Made by a program: the position numbers and the translations under genes. Positions 1 to 11,040 of a DNA stretch of 64,000 nt are shown here, one piece after another. How positions within the stretch are numbered: position 1 is the first letter of the stretch; each line of letters starts with the position of its first letter. Source of the stretch: Maylandia zebra (taxonomy: Eukaryota; Chordata; Actinopteri; Cichliformes; Cichlidae); the NCBI RefSeq assembly GCF_041146795.1, contig NC_135176.1:13016286-13080285 (forward strand), in the 5' to 3' direction. The notes under the pieces were generated by a model. The model saw nothing but the letters and a program-made list of their open reading frames with translations. It was not told where the DNA came from and made no database searches.

Positions 1-1480
1 ACCGAGAGGTTGAGTGCTGAACCTCTGAGCAGCCACTTAGTTACCACAAGTACTTGCAATTGGTTTTCAACAGTAAAAAAAAAAATCTGTGTGATCACCA
101 GGTAATTACCATTCCTTTCTAGTTGCAATGAGGTTGCAGTCTTATTTTTACTCTAGCATGATTAGTGTAAAAGCTGTTTAGAGGCATTTTGTTAAAAGGT
201 ACACTGGGAACACAATAATTCTATTTTCCAACACACATTACTTTGTAGATCTTGAAAGATGATTTAAAAATAGTTCTTCACTTGCTACCCTGTGGTGCAA
301 GGAGACAGCATCATGTAGGGTAACTATGAAGGCAAGACAGACAAAGAGGCATCTTCACCAAGATGAATCTTTCCACATTGAAAATAAGTTACATTATCAA
401 GTAGTGGCATTTGATCAATTTTTTGAAATTAGAAGAACAATTTGGAAAATTAGCACCAGATTCTTCAAAAGAGGACTTGATAGCATGTAATCAGTATAGT
501 ATATGATTATGACCCAAATTAGTAAAGTATTTCAGCTTTTAGGGATTATATTTAGAAATGTGTTTTAGGAACCAGCCATCAACAGCAAAACAATTACACT
601 GTCAACCAGGAGAAATCATTACAGTTAACTGATAATCAATAGATAAAGTAGTGTATCGTCTGATCAGTAATACCAATTACATTATAGAGGAAAAGCTGTG
701 TATTGGAAAAAAGTGTATATCCACAAAAATATACCTCTGCATAATCACCACATACAAGTTTATGAATCAAATGATGTTGTGATACACTTCTGTCAAAACA
801 GTATCAGCTATATGTTCTCACTATCAGATGTGATTAGACCTTGAAACATGAGCTACACCAAAATTGTTGCAGACCTACATTTTAGTAGTTGACGAATCTG
901 CAAATTTTATTTTTTTTGATTAGTCAGCAATTATTTCAATAACTCTCAACTTCACTTCAAGTCTGCCCACCCTGTTGCCTCTACCCAAAGAAAATGAAAG
1001 TAATGACACAGAAAACATATGAATATGATAATAATCCAATTTATTTTTAACATTACTCAGTAGGACAGAATAAAAATGAAGTAAATAAAAATAAAGCAAT
1101 ACAAATTAAAGTGCTAGTAGTATTTAAACAAACAAACAAAAAAAAACAATGCGCAAACTAAAAACGTCTCTCCGTAAGTTCAAATAAAGCTTCAAATTAA
1201 ATCAAAAAGATTTTATTTTCCAGTCCAAAATAACATCTAGAAGAGGTTTACTATTCGAAATAAACGCTAATATTAATGTTAAAGAAAAAAGGGAGAGTGT
1301 TGCTACTCCAGTTTAATGTTTTTACCATCGTATTTCACTCATTAGCTAACACAACTGAAATGGTGTTTGCTTAGCAAGCATCTTCCATGAGAAATTTCCG
1401 ACAGGCAAGCTAACACAAACATTAACATAAACATAAACGAGGTATCAACGCGACGCACTAACGTAACTCTCTAAAACTGA
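1..1480. other. AT-rich intergenic DNA, no gene seen
   Basis: No open frame with splice sites or recognisable protein similarity was found on either strand. The stretch is AT-rich with several A and T runs, for example near 1080-1150. It may be partly made of decayed transposon sequence, because the DNA just to the right is an eroded hAT-type end, but I cannot delimit anything in it. Confidence 0.5.
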
Positions 1481-1499
1481 CCCGTTCAGAGTTAACGTC

Positions 1500-1822
1500 A
1501 CCGCACCAGGGTGCTGACGGACATGCTCTTGTGCTGCAGTAGTGCTGTCGTGAAAGGTTTTGCACAGTCTGCAATTAACTTTCACATTTTTTTGCATTTT
1601 CTCCCCTCTTCCCCACGCCAGCTGTTTTACTTTTCGCGCTACGTTCTTCTTCGTTAGTACTAAATGCCGTATTGGCAGCCCATATAGGCGACACTGCCCC
1701 CATAGCTTCCTATAGTGTATTGCAGTTGCAAAAACATATTTACGTGGTTCTAGAATATGACCGTCGACGAATTTTTAAAGTCGATGTTATCGATTATGTC
1801 ATCGTTGTAGCCCCACCTGAAA
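1500..1822 (+). mobile_element. Eroded 3' end of a hAT-type DNA transposon
   Basis: The stretch resembles the 3' untranslated end and terminus of common fish hAT elements. It has the phrase gcacagtctgca, a run around ATATGACCGTCGACGAAT near 1756-1773, and it ends at 1801-1815 with a copy of the inverted hAT terminus (ATCGTTGTAGCCCCA, against an expected ATCGTTGCAGCCCTA). No transposase frame remains. The family name is from recall of the pattern, and the left end was not found. Confidence 0.45.
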
Positions 1823-3410
1823 CTATAAATAGGAAATTTATATACTGCATGTTTTGCTCTTTATTGTAATCTGTTAATTCTCGATTTTGAACTTTGTGAA
1901 TCATATGTTTTGTATAATATCCTGTATGTATTGTATTGAGATGGCTGCAGTTTCTTAATCTAAATCTAAGAGAAGGCTCATATATAGATCTCCACCAATG
2001 CAAATGTTCTATTTTATGTTAATGTTGTTTTAAAGCAGTTTTTAACAGCATTAAAACAATTCTAGAGAATTTTAGTGTTTGGAAATACCTCTAAATACTA
2101 ATGCTTCTTAAGTTTATTTGGCCTCTTGGGGGGAAAGGTTATCAGTGTAACAATCACTGCAACATATATTCAGTTTTTTACAGGATTACATGGACACTGT
2201 AAATTCTACCATGCGTTAAACATTTCTGTAAAAACTGTACTGGATAATTTAAAGAGTGAAATGTGTTTTTCATGACTTTCTCAGATCAAAAGGATATTTT
2301 TGGGAATGTGAGGTCGATTAAAAGGCCGGTAGTAGTGAAATCCTAAAATAGCTGGAAATATGTAATGGTTGATGAAACTTAACCAACATAGGCAAGTGTT
2401 TGCTGCTTACTTCCAGGCAGCTTCATATGTCACCAAAGACACATTGTAAAAAAAAGTGCCAATTTATTGTGTTAACATCATCTCGCAAACTTCTGTTGTA
2501 CATATTTTATTTAGTATTACTTTTTTTTTTGTATTTTGACCTCTTAATTGTTGTAGTACTGAACCCTTATACAGCATGTATGATTGTGTTAGACAAGGTT
2601 GTTTACATATCACAGTGCAAACAATATCAGTGGCTATATGAACACTCATACCTCAAAATTTTACCTCTGAAGTGTTGAAGGAACATTTCCTTCCAATTTT
2701 CTTCACTGAGTATTGTGTATTTGATTTGTCTTCATCTCAAAGTTTTGATTTTGTACATATTTTTTCATATTTCATTATTTCTGCAACAAGTTATATAAAT
2801 GGGGACCTCTTTACAGATCTCTCTATATAACATCAGGATTAATTAAACCTAAGTCATTTGAAAGATTTATCATTGACAAAACTCGCTGAAAAGTATTCTA
2901 TCACATTAATTTAATTATGTTGTTGATTAAGAGGTCTCTTATCATTTTTCTGTCATATCAAAATAAGTATGTCCCAGGACTAGTTTAACATAGTTTAAAT
3001 AGTTTAACATTACCTTATGAAGATTTTTTGTAGAAATGTTTTGAGCCTGCTATATTTAATTAGGAAAAGGGTATTATTTCTTTTTATGTGTAACACAAGT
3101 TAATGTGCACATTTCTGTGCAAATGTGTTTTTTTGAGGATAAATAAAATGCAGCATTATTTTTTCATTGATTGATTTAGTTGTTGTGTTAGTTCAAACAT
3201 GTAAATAGAAATATCTTATAGAAATATAAACATATATGGATATCTTTGGTATTCATGTCCAGATATTTTTCAAAGAATGCTGTTTTTTTCTATGTAATCC
3301 ATTAAATGCATACATCGCCAAAGGCAGGACTGAAATGATGTGTCTTTTTTTTTTTGCTTTAGTGCGTCACTTGATTCTTAAGTGTGAATGTTTGTTATTT
3401 TATACATCCA
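1823..3410. other. Intergenic, no gene seen
   Basis: AT-rich sequence with only short chance open frames, the longest about 90 codons at 2400-2678 with no protein family features. I see no RNA gene, splice-supported exon or clear repeat boundary here. Confidence 0.5.
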
Positions 3411-3415
3411 ATGAG

Positions 3416-3450
3416 TAGATTTAATGGGGTGGTTGACCCCATTAAATCTA
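3416..3450. repeat. Perfect inverted repeat (14-bp arms, 7-bp loop)
   Basis: TAGATTTAATGGGG at 3416-3429 is followed by the loop TGGTTGA and the exact reverse complement at 3437-3450. The flanks TCCAATGAG and CTCCAATGGA extend the pairing imperfectly. It abuts a LINE-like fragment and could be an insertion scar. Confidence 0.85.
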
Positions 3451-3720
3451 CTCCAATGGAATGGGCAGCATGCAAAAGAGGTGAAGAAGAGAGTGCAGTG
3501 GATGGAAATGAGTGCCCAGGTGGCTTGTGACAGAATGACAGCAGCAAGAGTAAAAGACAAAAAGACAGGAGGAGGAGCTGGAGTTCACACAAGTAAAGAT
3601 GCTAAGATCTTCACTGGGACGGACCAAAATGGACAGAAAAAAAATGAGTAAATCAGAGGGACAGCTCAGGTTGGGCAGTTTTGAGACAGAGTGTTGCAGA
3701 GTGTTTGTGTGACAGACCAG
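3451..3720 (+). mobile_element. LINE reverse-transcriptase fragment (decayed)
   Basis: The words gggcagcatgcaaaagaggt, gaagaagagagtgcagtgga, the stretch around gcagcaagagtaaaagaca and the phrase gagggacagctcaggttggg match, from memory, the C-terminal reverse-transcriptase region of a LINE abundant in fish. The frame is broken by indels, with only a 75-codon open piece left at 3424-3651. It is a 5'- and 3'-truncated fossil. The clade (RTE-like or another) is not certain. Confidence 0.45.
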
Positions 3721-3873
3721 GATGCTAGAGACAGGGCAAGATGATGACAGTGAGAGATAGATGATCTGCTGAGGTGTCCCCTTAAAAAGAGCAGCCAAAA
3801 GAGTAAGATTTGTCATTTCATAGATGTATTAGATTATTTCACTTATTATTATTATTATTATCACTCCTGCCAT

Positions 3874-4072
3874 TGTTACGCCCCTCTGCAACCTCTATTC
3901 TCTTTGCAGTGGCAGTGCAAAGAGTTGTCAATTGAGTCTTCAATTGCCAATTGACCACACATGGCATGTGGATAAAGGCATGCTTGAGGCAGGCTGTGGA
4001 GGCACACCAGTTTTGGTTTTATGATCTTCATGGTACCAACTGTTTGGCTTTTGAGGCGGGTCATAAAATAAA
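3874..4072 (+). mobile_element. Probable LTR of an old endogenous retroelement
   Basis: A block starting TGTTACGCCCC runs up to a textbook primer-binding site at 4073. Its position and its TG start suit a retroviral-type long terminal repeat. The 3' edge is not clean: the expected CA dinucleotide is about nine bases upstream of the binding site and AATAAA lies directly before it. No second LTR and no gag, pol or env frame was seen, so this is a non-functional relic. The 5' boundary is inferred. Confidence 0.5.
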
Positions 4073-4090
4073 TGGGGGCTCGTCCGGGAT
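4073..4090 (+). other. tRNA-Pro primer-binding site of an endogenous retroelement
   Basis: The 18 bases TGGGGGCTCGTCCGGGAT are the canonical complement of the 3' end of tRNA-Pro, which many retroviruses and LTR elements use to prime reverse transcription. An exact 18-base match just after an LTR-like block is unlikely by chance. The following roughly 570 bases look like an untranslated leader; AAGGTAGGT near 4301 resembles a splice donor. No coding potential follows. Confidence 0.8.
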
Positions 4091-4665
4091 ATTTTGGACT
4101 CTATTTTGGATATTTTTGTGGAGACTAAACATCAGAGGGTTTTTTTAGTGGGTGAGTGATGGTTAAGGTGTTTACTCTGATTGAGTTAACTCTCTTTAGT
4201 ACGTTTCAGCAGGGTGGCTGTGCTGCCCCACATCTCTTGTCTGCTGCCCGCTCTCGAGTTTGCGTTTAAAGTTGCCTCGAGCCTAGCATGTCACCGAAGA
4301 CAAGGTAGGTAAACTTAGGTTTCTCTTGTTAGTATATGATGCTGGGAGTTGCTCAAAGTAAACCAGTGGCACCGAAATCTACAGGAAATTGAGATCAGGT
4401 TGAGACCATTGATTGGTTATGGTTTTATGTTTGAAGCAGGTAAGCCTTTTGTTGAATTGGCGTATAATGTATAGTCATAGCTGTGTGTACATCTAGTAGA
4501 TCTATGTTTATTGGTGCCAGATGATGAGGTTCCTGTTGTTTTCATCAAGATTCATAAGAACATGCAACATTTTCCTCCTCTAGTCTAGTTTAGTCTTGTG
4601 TTTAGTCTTTTGTCTAGTTTTTGTGAGCCTGTGTCATTTGTAGCCTCAGTTTGCTGTTCTTAGCT

Positions 4666-4862
4666 TAAAGCAATGGTACCTGGTGTGGTCTTCTGCGGCT
4701 GTAGCCCATCTGCTTCAAGGTTGTGCGTTGTGCATTCAGAGGTGCTGAAATATTCAGACCAGTCTTTCTGGAACCAGCAACCATGCCACGTTAAAAGCAA
4801 ACCCACTTAAGTCACACTTTCTTTCCCAGTGGATGCTCAGTTTAAACTTCAGCAAACAAACT
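4666..4862 (-). mobile_element. Tc1-like transposon fragment (family A, copy 1)
   Basis: Read in reverse, this piece carries the same transposase-encoding words as better preserved copies elsewhere in the window (6790-7190, 16440-16957, 20975-21325). Examples are ctgtagcccatctgcttcaa and accatgccacgtt. Both termini are missing and the piece is internally deleted. Family A is recognised from its terminal repeat, ACCTAATGAAGTGACTGGTGAG or near, present in the other copies. Confidence 0.55.
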
Positions 4863-5262
4863 CAAAGTGTAAAGTATGGGCAACTGTTCTTCCTTTTCAA
4901 TTTAAAGCTACAGAAAATGAAATAGCTCATTCGATACTGAGCTGCAAACCAGGAGAATATCGACATGAAACAAAAAAATGAACTGTGTGGTATTTGGGGC
5001 TGAAACCCAAAATATACTGTCTGGGGGACATGTAAGACCAATATGAACATGTGCTAAACTGGTACAAAATGGGACCTTTAATGCTCTCATTTTCTGTGAT
5101 AGCTTTCTTCACATTCATTTTTAATCTTAGTTTATGCTGCTGTCTATAGACGGCTCTTACTGTGGTATGAAACCTTTGTAGTTTATTCAGAAAATCAAAC
5201 TGTAACTTTACTACCTTAAAAAGTCTTTAGAAAGAAGTGAGGTATCTATGAGTCATACAATT

Positions 5263-5800
5263 AGTTTGTCTCTCAGGAAATTAAATACACTTAGTTTTAA
5301 CCATACTTCACTTCTGCCAAAGAAAAGCTAATTTGGGGCTGATAATTATTTTGATTCTTTGAAGTAGTGAGTAATATTTGACTTTTATTACTTAAAGTGT
5401 GCGAGTCCACATATCTTCCTGTAATACCAGCAAACCTTTGAGTCGTGTACTCAGAAAAGATGGTGTGGGGTGATAAAGATATCTATGGTTTTATATGAGT
5501 ATGCCACATAGAATAAGATGGAAAGCATACTGATTTATAAATATTTTCACTTTGCTTTTGAGAAAATGGAAAAAGTCAGTGGCCTCTGAGAAGTAGTTTG
5601 TCTCGCAGGAAATTAAGTACACTTACAGCCATATGTCACTTCTGACAAAGAAAAGCTAATTTGGAGCTGATGATTGTTTTGATTCTTTGAACTAGTGAGT
5701 AATATTTCACTTTTATTACTTTAAAAAGTGTGTATGTCCATATATCTTCCTGTAACACCAGCAGACCTTTGAGTCATGTACTCAGAAAAGATGTTGAGTA
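5263..5800. repeat. Tandem duplication, about 330-bp unit
   Basis: A block starting AGTTTGTCTCTCAGGAAATT near 5264 is repeated starting AGTTTGTCTCGCAGGAAATT near 5593. Both copies share AAGAAAAGCTAATTTGG, GTGAGTAATATTT, ATATCTTCCTGTAA and ATGTACTCAGAAAAGATG-type words in the same order. Copy 1 runs to about 5592; copy 2 is clear to about 5800. A shorter related piece, with ATATTTTCACTTTG, lies at about 6592-6700. No gene overlaps it. Confidence 0.75.
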
Positions 5801-6789
5801 TTTACTCATGGAAAGTGCAATAAATGGTATTGTTGCTCTCGTCATACTAGCTAACAAAAGCATAGTGTAAGCAAAATAGTTTCAAGGTGACAAACTCGGG
5901 GCATGGCTTCACTTTAAAGATCTTTGGTTTTTCCAAAAGTTTTGATCACAATCAGGGAATATAAGTAGGTAACTAAAAATTTCCCAGATATCATTAGTTT
6001 GTACAAACCGAAACTCCCCCAAGGCCTCAGCATGCCACAAATGCACTCTGTACAACATGGAGTCTCATACAACAGTTTATAATATCCAAGATCTGTAGAC
6101 AAGCTTTCTGTGAAGGCACTCACAGTGTTGTAGAAGCTGTTATGTGAAAACTGATAAAGTTTCAAACTGGCACTCTTTCTCACTTCCACACACATAGTAG
6201 TAATGACTACTAGACTGTCGGTTTCAGAAAGTTGTTGACTGTAGCTCCCCATATCCAGTGCTGACCAGGCAGGTACTTCCTCTGACTCATACCGAGGCTT
6301 TTACAGTCCTCTCACTCTCTGTGGGAACTGTGTTTGGTTGGCTTTACAGCTCGCACTGTGTGATGAGTGACTGGAATGGCAAACATTTTGCCAGCTTTAA
6401 GAACAAGAGGGAACTATAAATATAGAAGCTAAATAGTTCTGAAAAGAAATGTATGTAGACACCAGAGGTGTTTACATTGTTATACATTACTTTGTGTATG
6501 TATAGAATACACCTAACAGGGCATTTCTGCCTGGAAACTGATAAGAGAGACCATATATATATCCAGGCCCAGTTAAAAGTTTCTTATAAAAATATCTATA
6601 GTTTCATATGAGTTTGGCAAATACTGATATACAAATATTTTCACTTTGACTTTTCCATTTTCTCCAAAGCAAAGTGGCCTGTGAGAGGTGCTGTTTGCTG
6701 GCGTCTCCAGCTTGAATGATCTGTTTAAATGTAGCAGAGTCACTAAAAATCAGTAATGAAGCTGTTTTGTTTATTTCTCACAAATGCAC

Positions 6790-7190
6790 ATATATTCACC
6801 GGCCACTTTGTTAGGTACGCCTGTTCAATCGCTTGTTAATGCAAACATCTTATTAGCCAATCACATTGCAGCAACTCAGTGCACTTAGGCATGCAGACAT
6901 GGTCATGATGACTTGTTGAAATTCAAACAGATGGAGAATAAATGAGGAAGAAAGGTGATTTGGTTGACTGAATGTGGCATTGGGTTTTTTGTGCCGTACA
7001 GACTGGTCTGAGTATTTCAGAAACTGGCCATCTGCTGGGATTTTCCCACACAAGCATTTTTTAGTTAAGAGAATAGTCTGGAAAAACAACATATCCAGTA
7101 AGTGGGAATTCTCTAGGTAACAATGCCAGAATGCTTTGAGCTGATAGGAAGGCACAATAACTCAAATGACAATTTGTTACAACAAAGTTA
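6790..7190 (+). mobile_element. Tc1-like transposon, 5' portion (family A, copy 2)
   Basis: The left end reads CACCGGCCACTTTGTTAGGT, the terminal repeat of a common fish Tc1/mariner element. Untranslated leader and the N-terminal transposase region follow, with words such as TGGTCTGAGTATTTCAGAAA and GAGCTGATAGGAAGGCA. The frame is interrupted and the catalytic portion is absent, so the copy is dead. Confidence 0.7.
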
Positions 7191-8299
7191 CTGTGTGCCT
7201 GTATACCTTTGACGGAGAAGATGTATGCCACATAACTTTCAAGTCTTCTATGTTTGTGGCTGAAATCACAGACAAAACTGTAGCTTGTTCGCTACATCTT
7301 ATTGGAACATTGCAGGCGCCCATAAGAATGTCATCCTGGCTGAAGATTGAGCCCTGAGGTACAGGTAACCACAGGCGTGCTTTACACTTATGTGATCCAA
7401 CTGATTTCCATTGTGCCCTCTTTAAACGTTATGTGATGGGACTGATCAGCAGGCAGCTACCAGGTTAATCTCATCATGAATTAATATTTATTTTGGCCTC
7501 CTCCCGAGAGATCTCGACATGCGCTGCGTCTCTGACGCTGGGTGTGCGTGTGCATATTGTGTTTTATATTAGCCGAAGTCCCAAATCCCAAACCACCTAA
7601 TTTCCTGGCTTTGTGCCTGCACTGCACAGATAAATTAGCCAAGCCCCAGCCCCCTGTGTCGCCCCTCCATGCCACCCACTCCCCCCTTTGAGAGAAACTA
7701 TCACCAAAGGTCCATCTTATTTTTACAGGCAAGGGAGGAATAAACTCTATCAGCTCTGAGGTACATTATATAAACATTCATCTTCCACTCGGTGCAGATA
7801 TTAATAGAAGTTGTACTGCTTTTTCAATGAGGCAATTACCAACCTCAACCGGGAGAAGTCAGGGGTAGTGGAACACATCTGTGTCATGAGATAAATCTGG
7901 TTTGTGATGTGTTGTGCTGCAGCCTTTACAAAGGTTTGTATTTAGGCTTCTCACTGACTAAGAGTCCTGTACTGCAGGATGAGGGTGGTGGCTGGGAATT
8001 CATTATGTGTATACTTATCTTATTTAACCCATGAGTACTCAGTGTCAGTGAGATCTACAAACCTGTCCTTCATTTTAAACATAACTATATGACCTCATGT
8101 TAAACATGATATTATACAACAAAAGGCCTAGGAGCTATGCTGGAGATACTAGTTAAAATTTCCCTTTGGATATTCCTCACTTTGGATAATAGTCTGTTGA
8201 AATAGCCCAGCATATTACATTGCCTTGAGAAACTGGTATGTGTAATATGTGTAAACCGGTATGTAGCTTCATGTGTTTTAACATTACGCTCAACAAATC
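7191..8299. other. Intergenic, no gene seen
   Basis: About 7480-7730 is locally richer in G+C than its surroundings, but the 83-codon minus-strand frame there lacks family features or splice support. The rest is AT-rich with nothing I recognise. Confidence 0.45.
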
Positions 8300-9090
8300 T
8301 ACAAACTAAACCTACCAGAAAAAGTCAGATTTGTGTTGGGCTGATTATTTGTTGCAAAAAAGCTACTTGATAATAAATATTATACTGTTGCAAAGCCTTT
8401 TTATTTCCTCTTAAATGGAACCACATTTGTAAGAAAAATTGCATTTTTGGGTTGAGCAGCAGAGTTGAGTCTGTGGGTCATGCCCATGAAAAACTTGACA
8501 AATCGTCTGAGCCAATGCCAAACCGCTAATGTATAACAAACACAACCACACTGACTGAAATGCTGGTTGAAGAAATGGGAAGCCACCCCACAGCAGAGTG
8601 TGACCAGGCTGCTGATCAACATGAGGAGGAGCTGCTAGACTGTTGTGGCTGTGTATGGCTCCTCCACATGCTGCTCAGGCCCCTGTTTGTCAATGAATAA
8701 ATTGTTAAATTGCCAATAGGTCTTGTTTCTCCTCCGTATTATTGTAGGGTCTTTATTTTACAATATAACGGCCTGATGGCAAATTTTGTTGTGATTTGGT
8801 GCAATATAAACAAAGTTTCCTAAAACTTCACCCCATTCAATAAACTACACCAAACAGTTAATAGCAGAATCAGCTGTTTGGCATTTGCAAGGAAGATATG
8901 GCAAGTTTTTCATGGTTGTAACCCTCAGACTCAACTCTGCTGCTCAACCCACAAATGCATTTTCCTTAAAATGTGGCTCCATTGAAAGGTAAATAAACAA
9001 GCTGTCCAACAGTATAACAATTTCCACTAGCATTGTTACAACAAAGAAATAAACCAAACACAAATCTTCTTACTTTTTGTGCAAAGTTTA
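8300..9090. repeat. Large imperfect inverted repeat (fold-back element)
   Basis: The left arm at about 8305-8555 and the right arm at about 8850-9090 are reverse complements over roughly 240 bases with mismatches and small gaps. Clear matching words are GGGTTGAGCAGCAGAGTTGA at about 8450 against its complement at about 8932-8951, ATACTGTTG against CAACAGTAT, and CCATGAAAAACTTG against its complement. The roughly 300-bp centre is unrelated. No transposase is present. A fold-back or MITE-type transposon is the simplest reading. Confidence 0.75.
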
Positions 9091-9133
9091 AAAGAGGAGC
9101 TAACAGTTTGTCTTTAAAAGTGTTGTCAATGTT

Positions 9134-9805
9134 GGTTCTGTCATGGTTGGCTGTGTGGCAGGCGGGCAAGCAGAAGTGGTGGATCCAAAATGCAGGACTC
9201 AGACACAGAAATTCAACTTAAAGCGCAGCTTTAATGCTGGAAAACCTCTTACTAACTAAACTCACCAAAAGACAAACAAAAACGCTGGTGGACTAAAACA
9301 CTGAAGCACAAAACACTGAACTGGAAACAAAACACTGGCAACACAGAGGCAAAACACACACAGCTTGTTGAGGGTACGACGCAACACTGACTCAGAGAAA
9401 CACAGGGACTAAATACACTGGGAAGTAACGAGGAGAATGAGACACAGAAGGAGAGCACAGCTGGGGGAAATTAGAACTGACGAGACAAGCAAAGCAGGAC
9501 ACATTCACATAAGACACGGACCTTCAAAGTAAAACAGGAAGGATCACACAGAGACGCGAACTTGACACAGTGGAGACAGCAACTAAGAAACACAGAGACA
9601 TAAACCATAAGGCAGAGGACTCTAAGAACCGAGAGACACAGAGGGGAAATCAAACATGCAGACACAGACTTACACAGAACAGAGGGGACATAGAGAAACA
9701 TGAAGGGCAAGGGATCGAAACTAGAAACTCACACCAAGTACAATAATACAAAAATCACAAAGAACTAAAACGCTGGGTCAGGAGACCCAGGACCCTGACA
9801 GGTTC
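9134..9805. mobile_element. 662-bp non-autonomous DNA transposon with target duplication
   Basis: The element at 9139-9800 begins TGTCATGG and ends CCCTGACA, inverted termini with one mismatch. It is flanked on both sides by GGTTC (9134-9138 and 9801-9805), a probable 5-bp target duplication. The interior from 9250 is A-rich with repeated ACACAGAG-like words and no transposase. The superfamily is not determined; the termini are short and the call rests on the ends plus the direct repeat. Confidence 0.6.
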
Positions 9806-10685
9806 TCACTGTAAATTGGAAGTCTTTCTTCCACTACACTAAGAACCCATGCCCTTTCTAGACAGAAGACATTTCCTCTGGTTTTTCTGATCTATGTTTA
9901 TTATTACAGGAAGTGACATCACCTTTACCGTCATTCTTTACTATTAGTGCGTCTGCACCAAAGTTTTGAGGCTTTGCAAAGGGCTTAGCTTTAGGCCTGT
10001 GTGAACAATCACAACGAGAAGATTACTCAATTATGACCTTTTTGAATGCTGAAACATCAGATAACCACCTATCGTCAACCACACTTTCAGTTGATTTGGA
10101 GGTGTCTAATGGAAAAAATGACGAAAGACTCAGTGCTGCACAGCTGAATTGCCTTTTTGCACAGCTAGGGCTGTGCCCAAACCTGCAGTTTCCTGAGCGG
10201 CCACTTTAGGGTGGCTCCAAAAATGAGTCAATCCCAATACGCTCACATGTGAATATACCAACTTATAGCGTGTTACAAAAAATGTCTTTGGTCTTTATAT
10301 CTAAAATACCCAACTGGCCCTTTTGAACTCTATCGAGGCCTTTAGCCAGCTGCCAGTCAAAGCTCTGTTGGTGTCTCACTAAGAAATAACATGGCTTGCT
10401 GTCCTGTTAATGAACAGACTGTCCAAGAATGCTCTGCTCCAGTTTTAGCAAGTAAAGTTCTCCTTTTTTAGTGTGTTATTTGTGTGTTATCACTAATTAT
10501 AGTAGGTATCTGTTTCTGGGTGAGGCACAATCAGTGGATGCAGTATTTCTCTCATCTAATTATGGGCACTTCTGGCTCCAAAAATAACACGGCAGATGTG
10601 AACATATTAGTTGAATCATAACATTACCACTTTAAAATGGGGTCTCACTGTGACAGCCAAGAAAAAAAATCATGCATATGACTCT

Positions 10686-10990
10686 GACTAAATAGAATAA
10701 AATAGAATTCAACTTTATTGTCATTGCACATGTCACTAGTACACGGCAACGAAATGCAGTTTGCATCCATCCAGAAAGTGATTAGCAATAATATAGACAT
10801 ATTACAAAATATATATTACCAATAATATAGATATATAGCTATATTACAAATATGGGTCTATTATAGGTATGTTACAATGTACACGGTATGAAGGTATGTT
10901 ATGAATATGCTATAACTATAAGTATGTACAGGCTGTAGTGAGTGTACAAGTTATGTACAGGCTATGAAGAGGATATAAACATGAAAACTA
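10686..10990. repeat. Interspersed repeat of teleost type
   Basis: The stretch beginning AATAGAATTCAACTTTATTG and continuing through CATTGCACATGTCAC and CGAAATGCAGTTTGCATCCA matches, from memory, a high-copy fish repeat end. It is followed by a degenerate tract of short words such as TATGTTA and TATACAA, apparently decayed tandem repeats, to about 11040. The element class was not determined. Confidence 0.5.
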
Positions 10991-11040
10991 TACAGAAATA
11001 TGAAATATATTGATATATATGAACTATACAAGTTATAAAC

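Noticed and set aside
9252-9710. Cysteine-rich minus-strand open frames
   Set aside because: Produced by the A-rich, ACACAG-repeating interior of a non-autonomous transposon.
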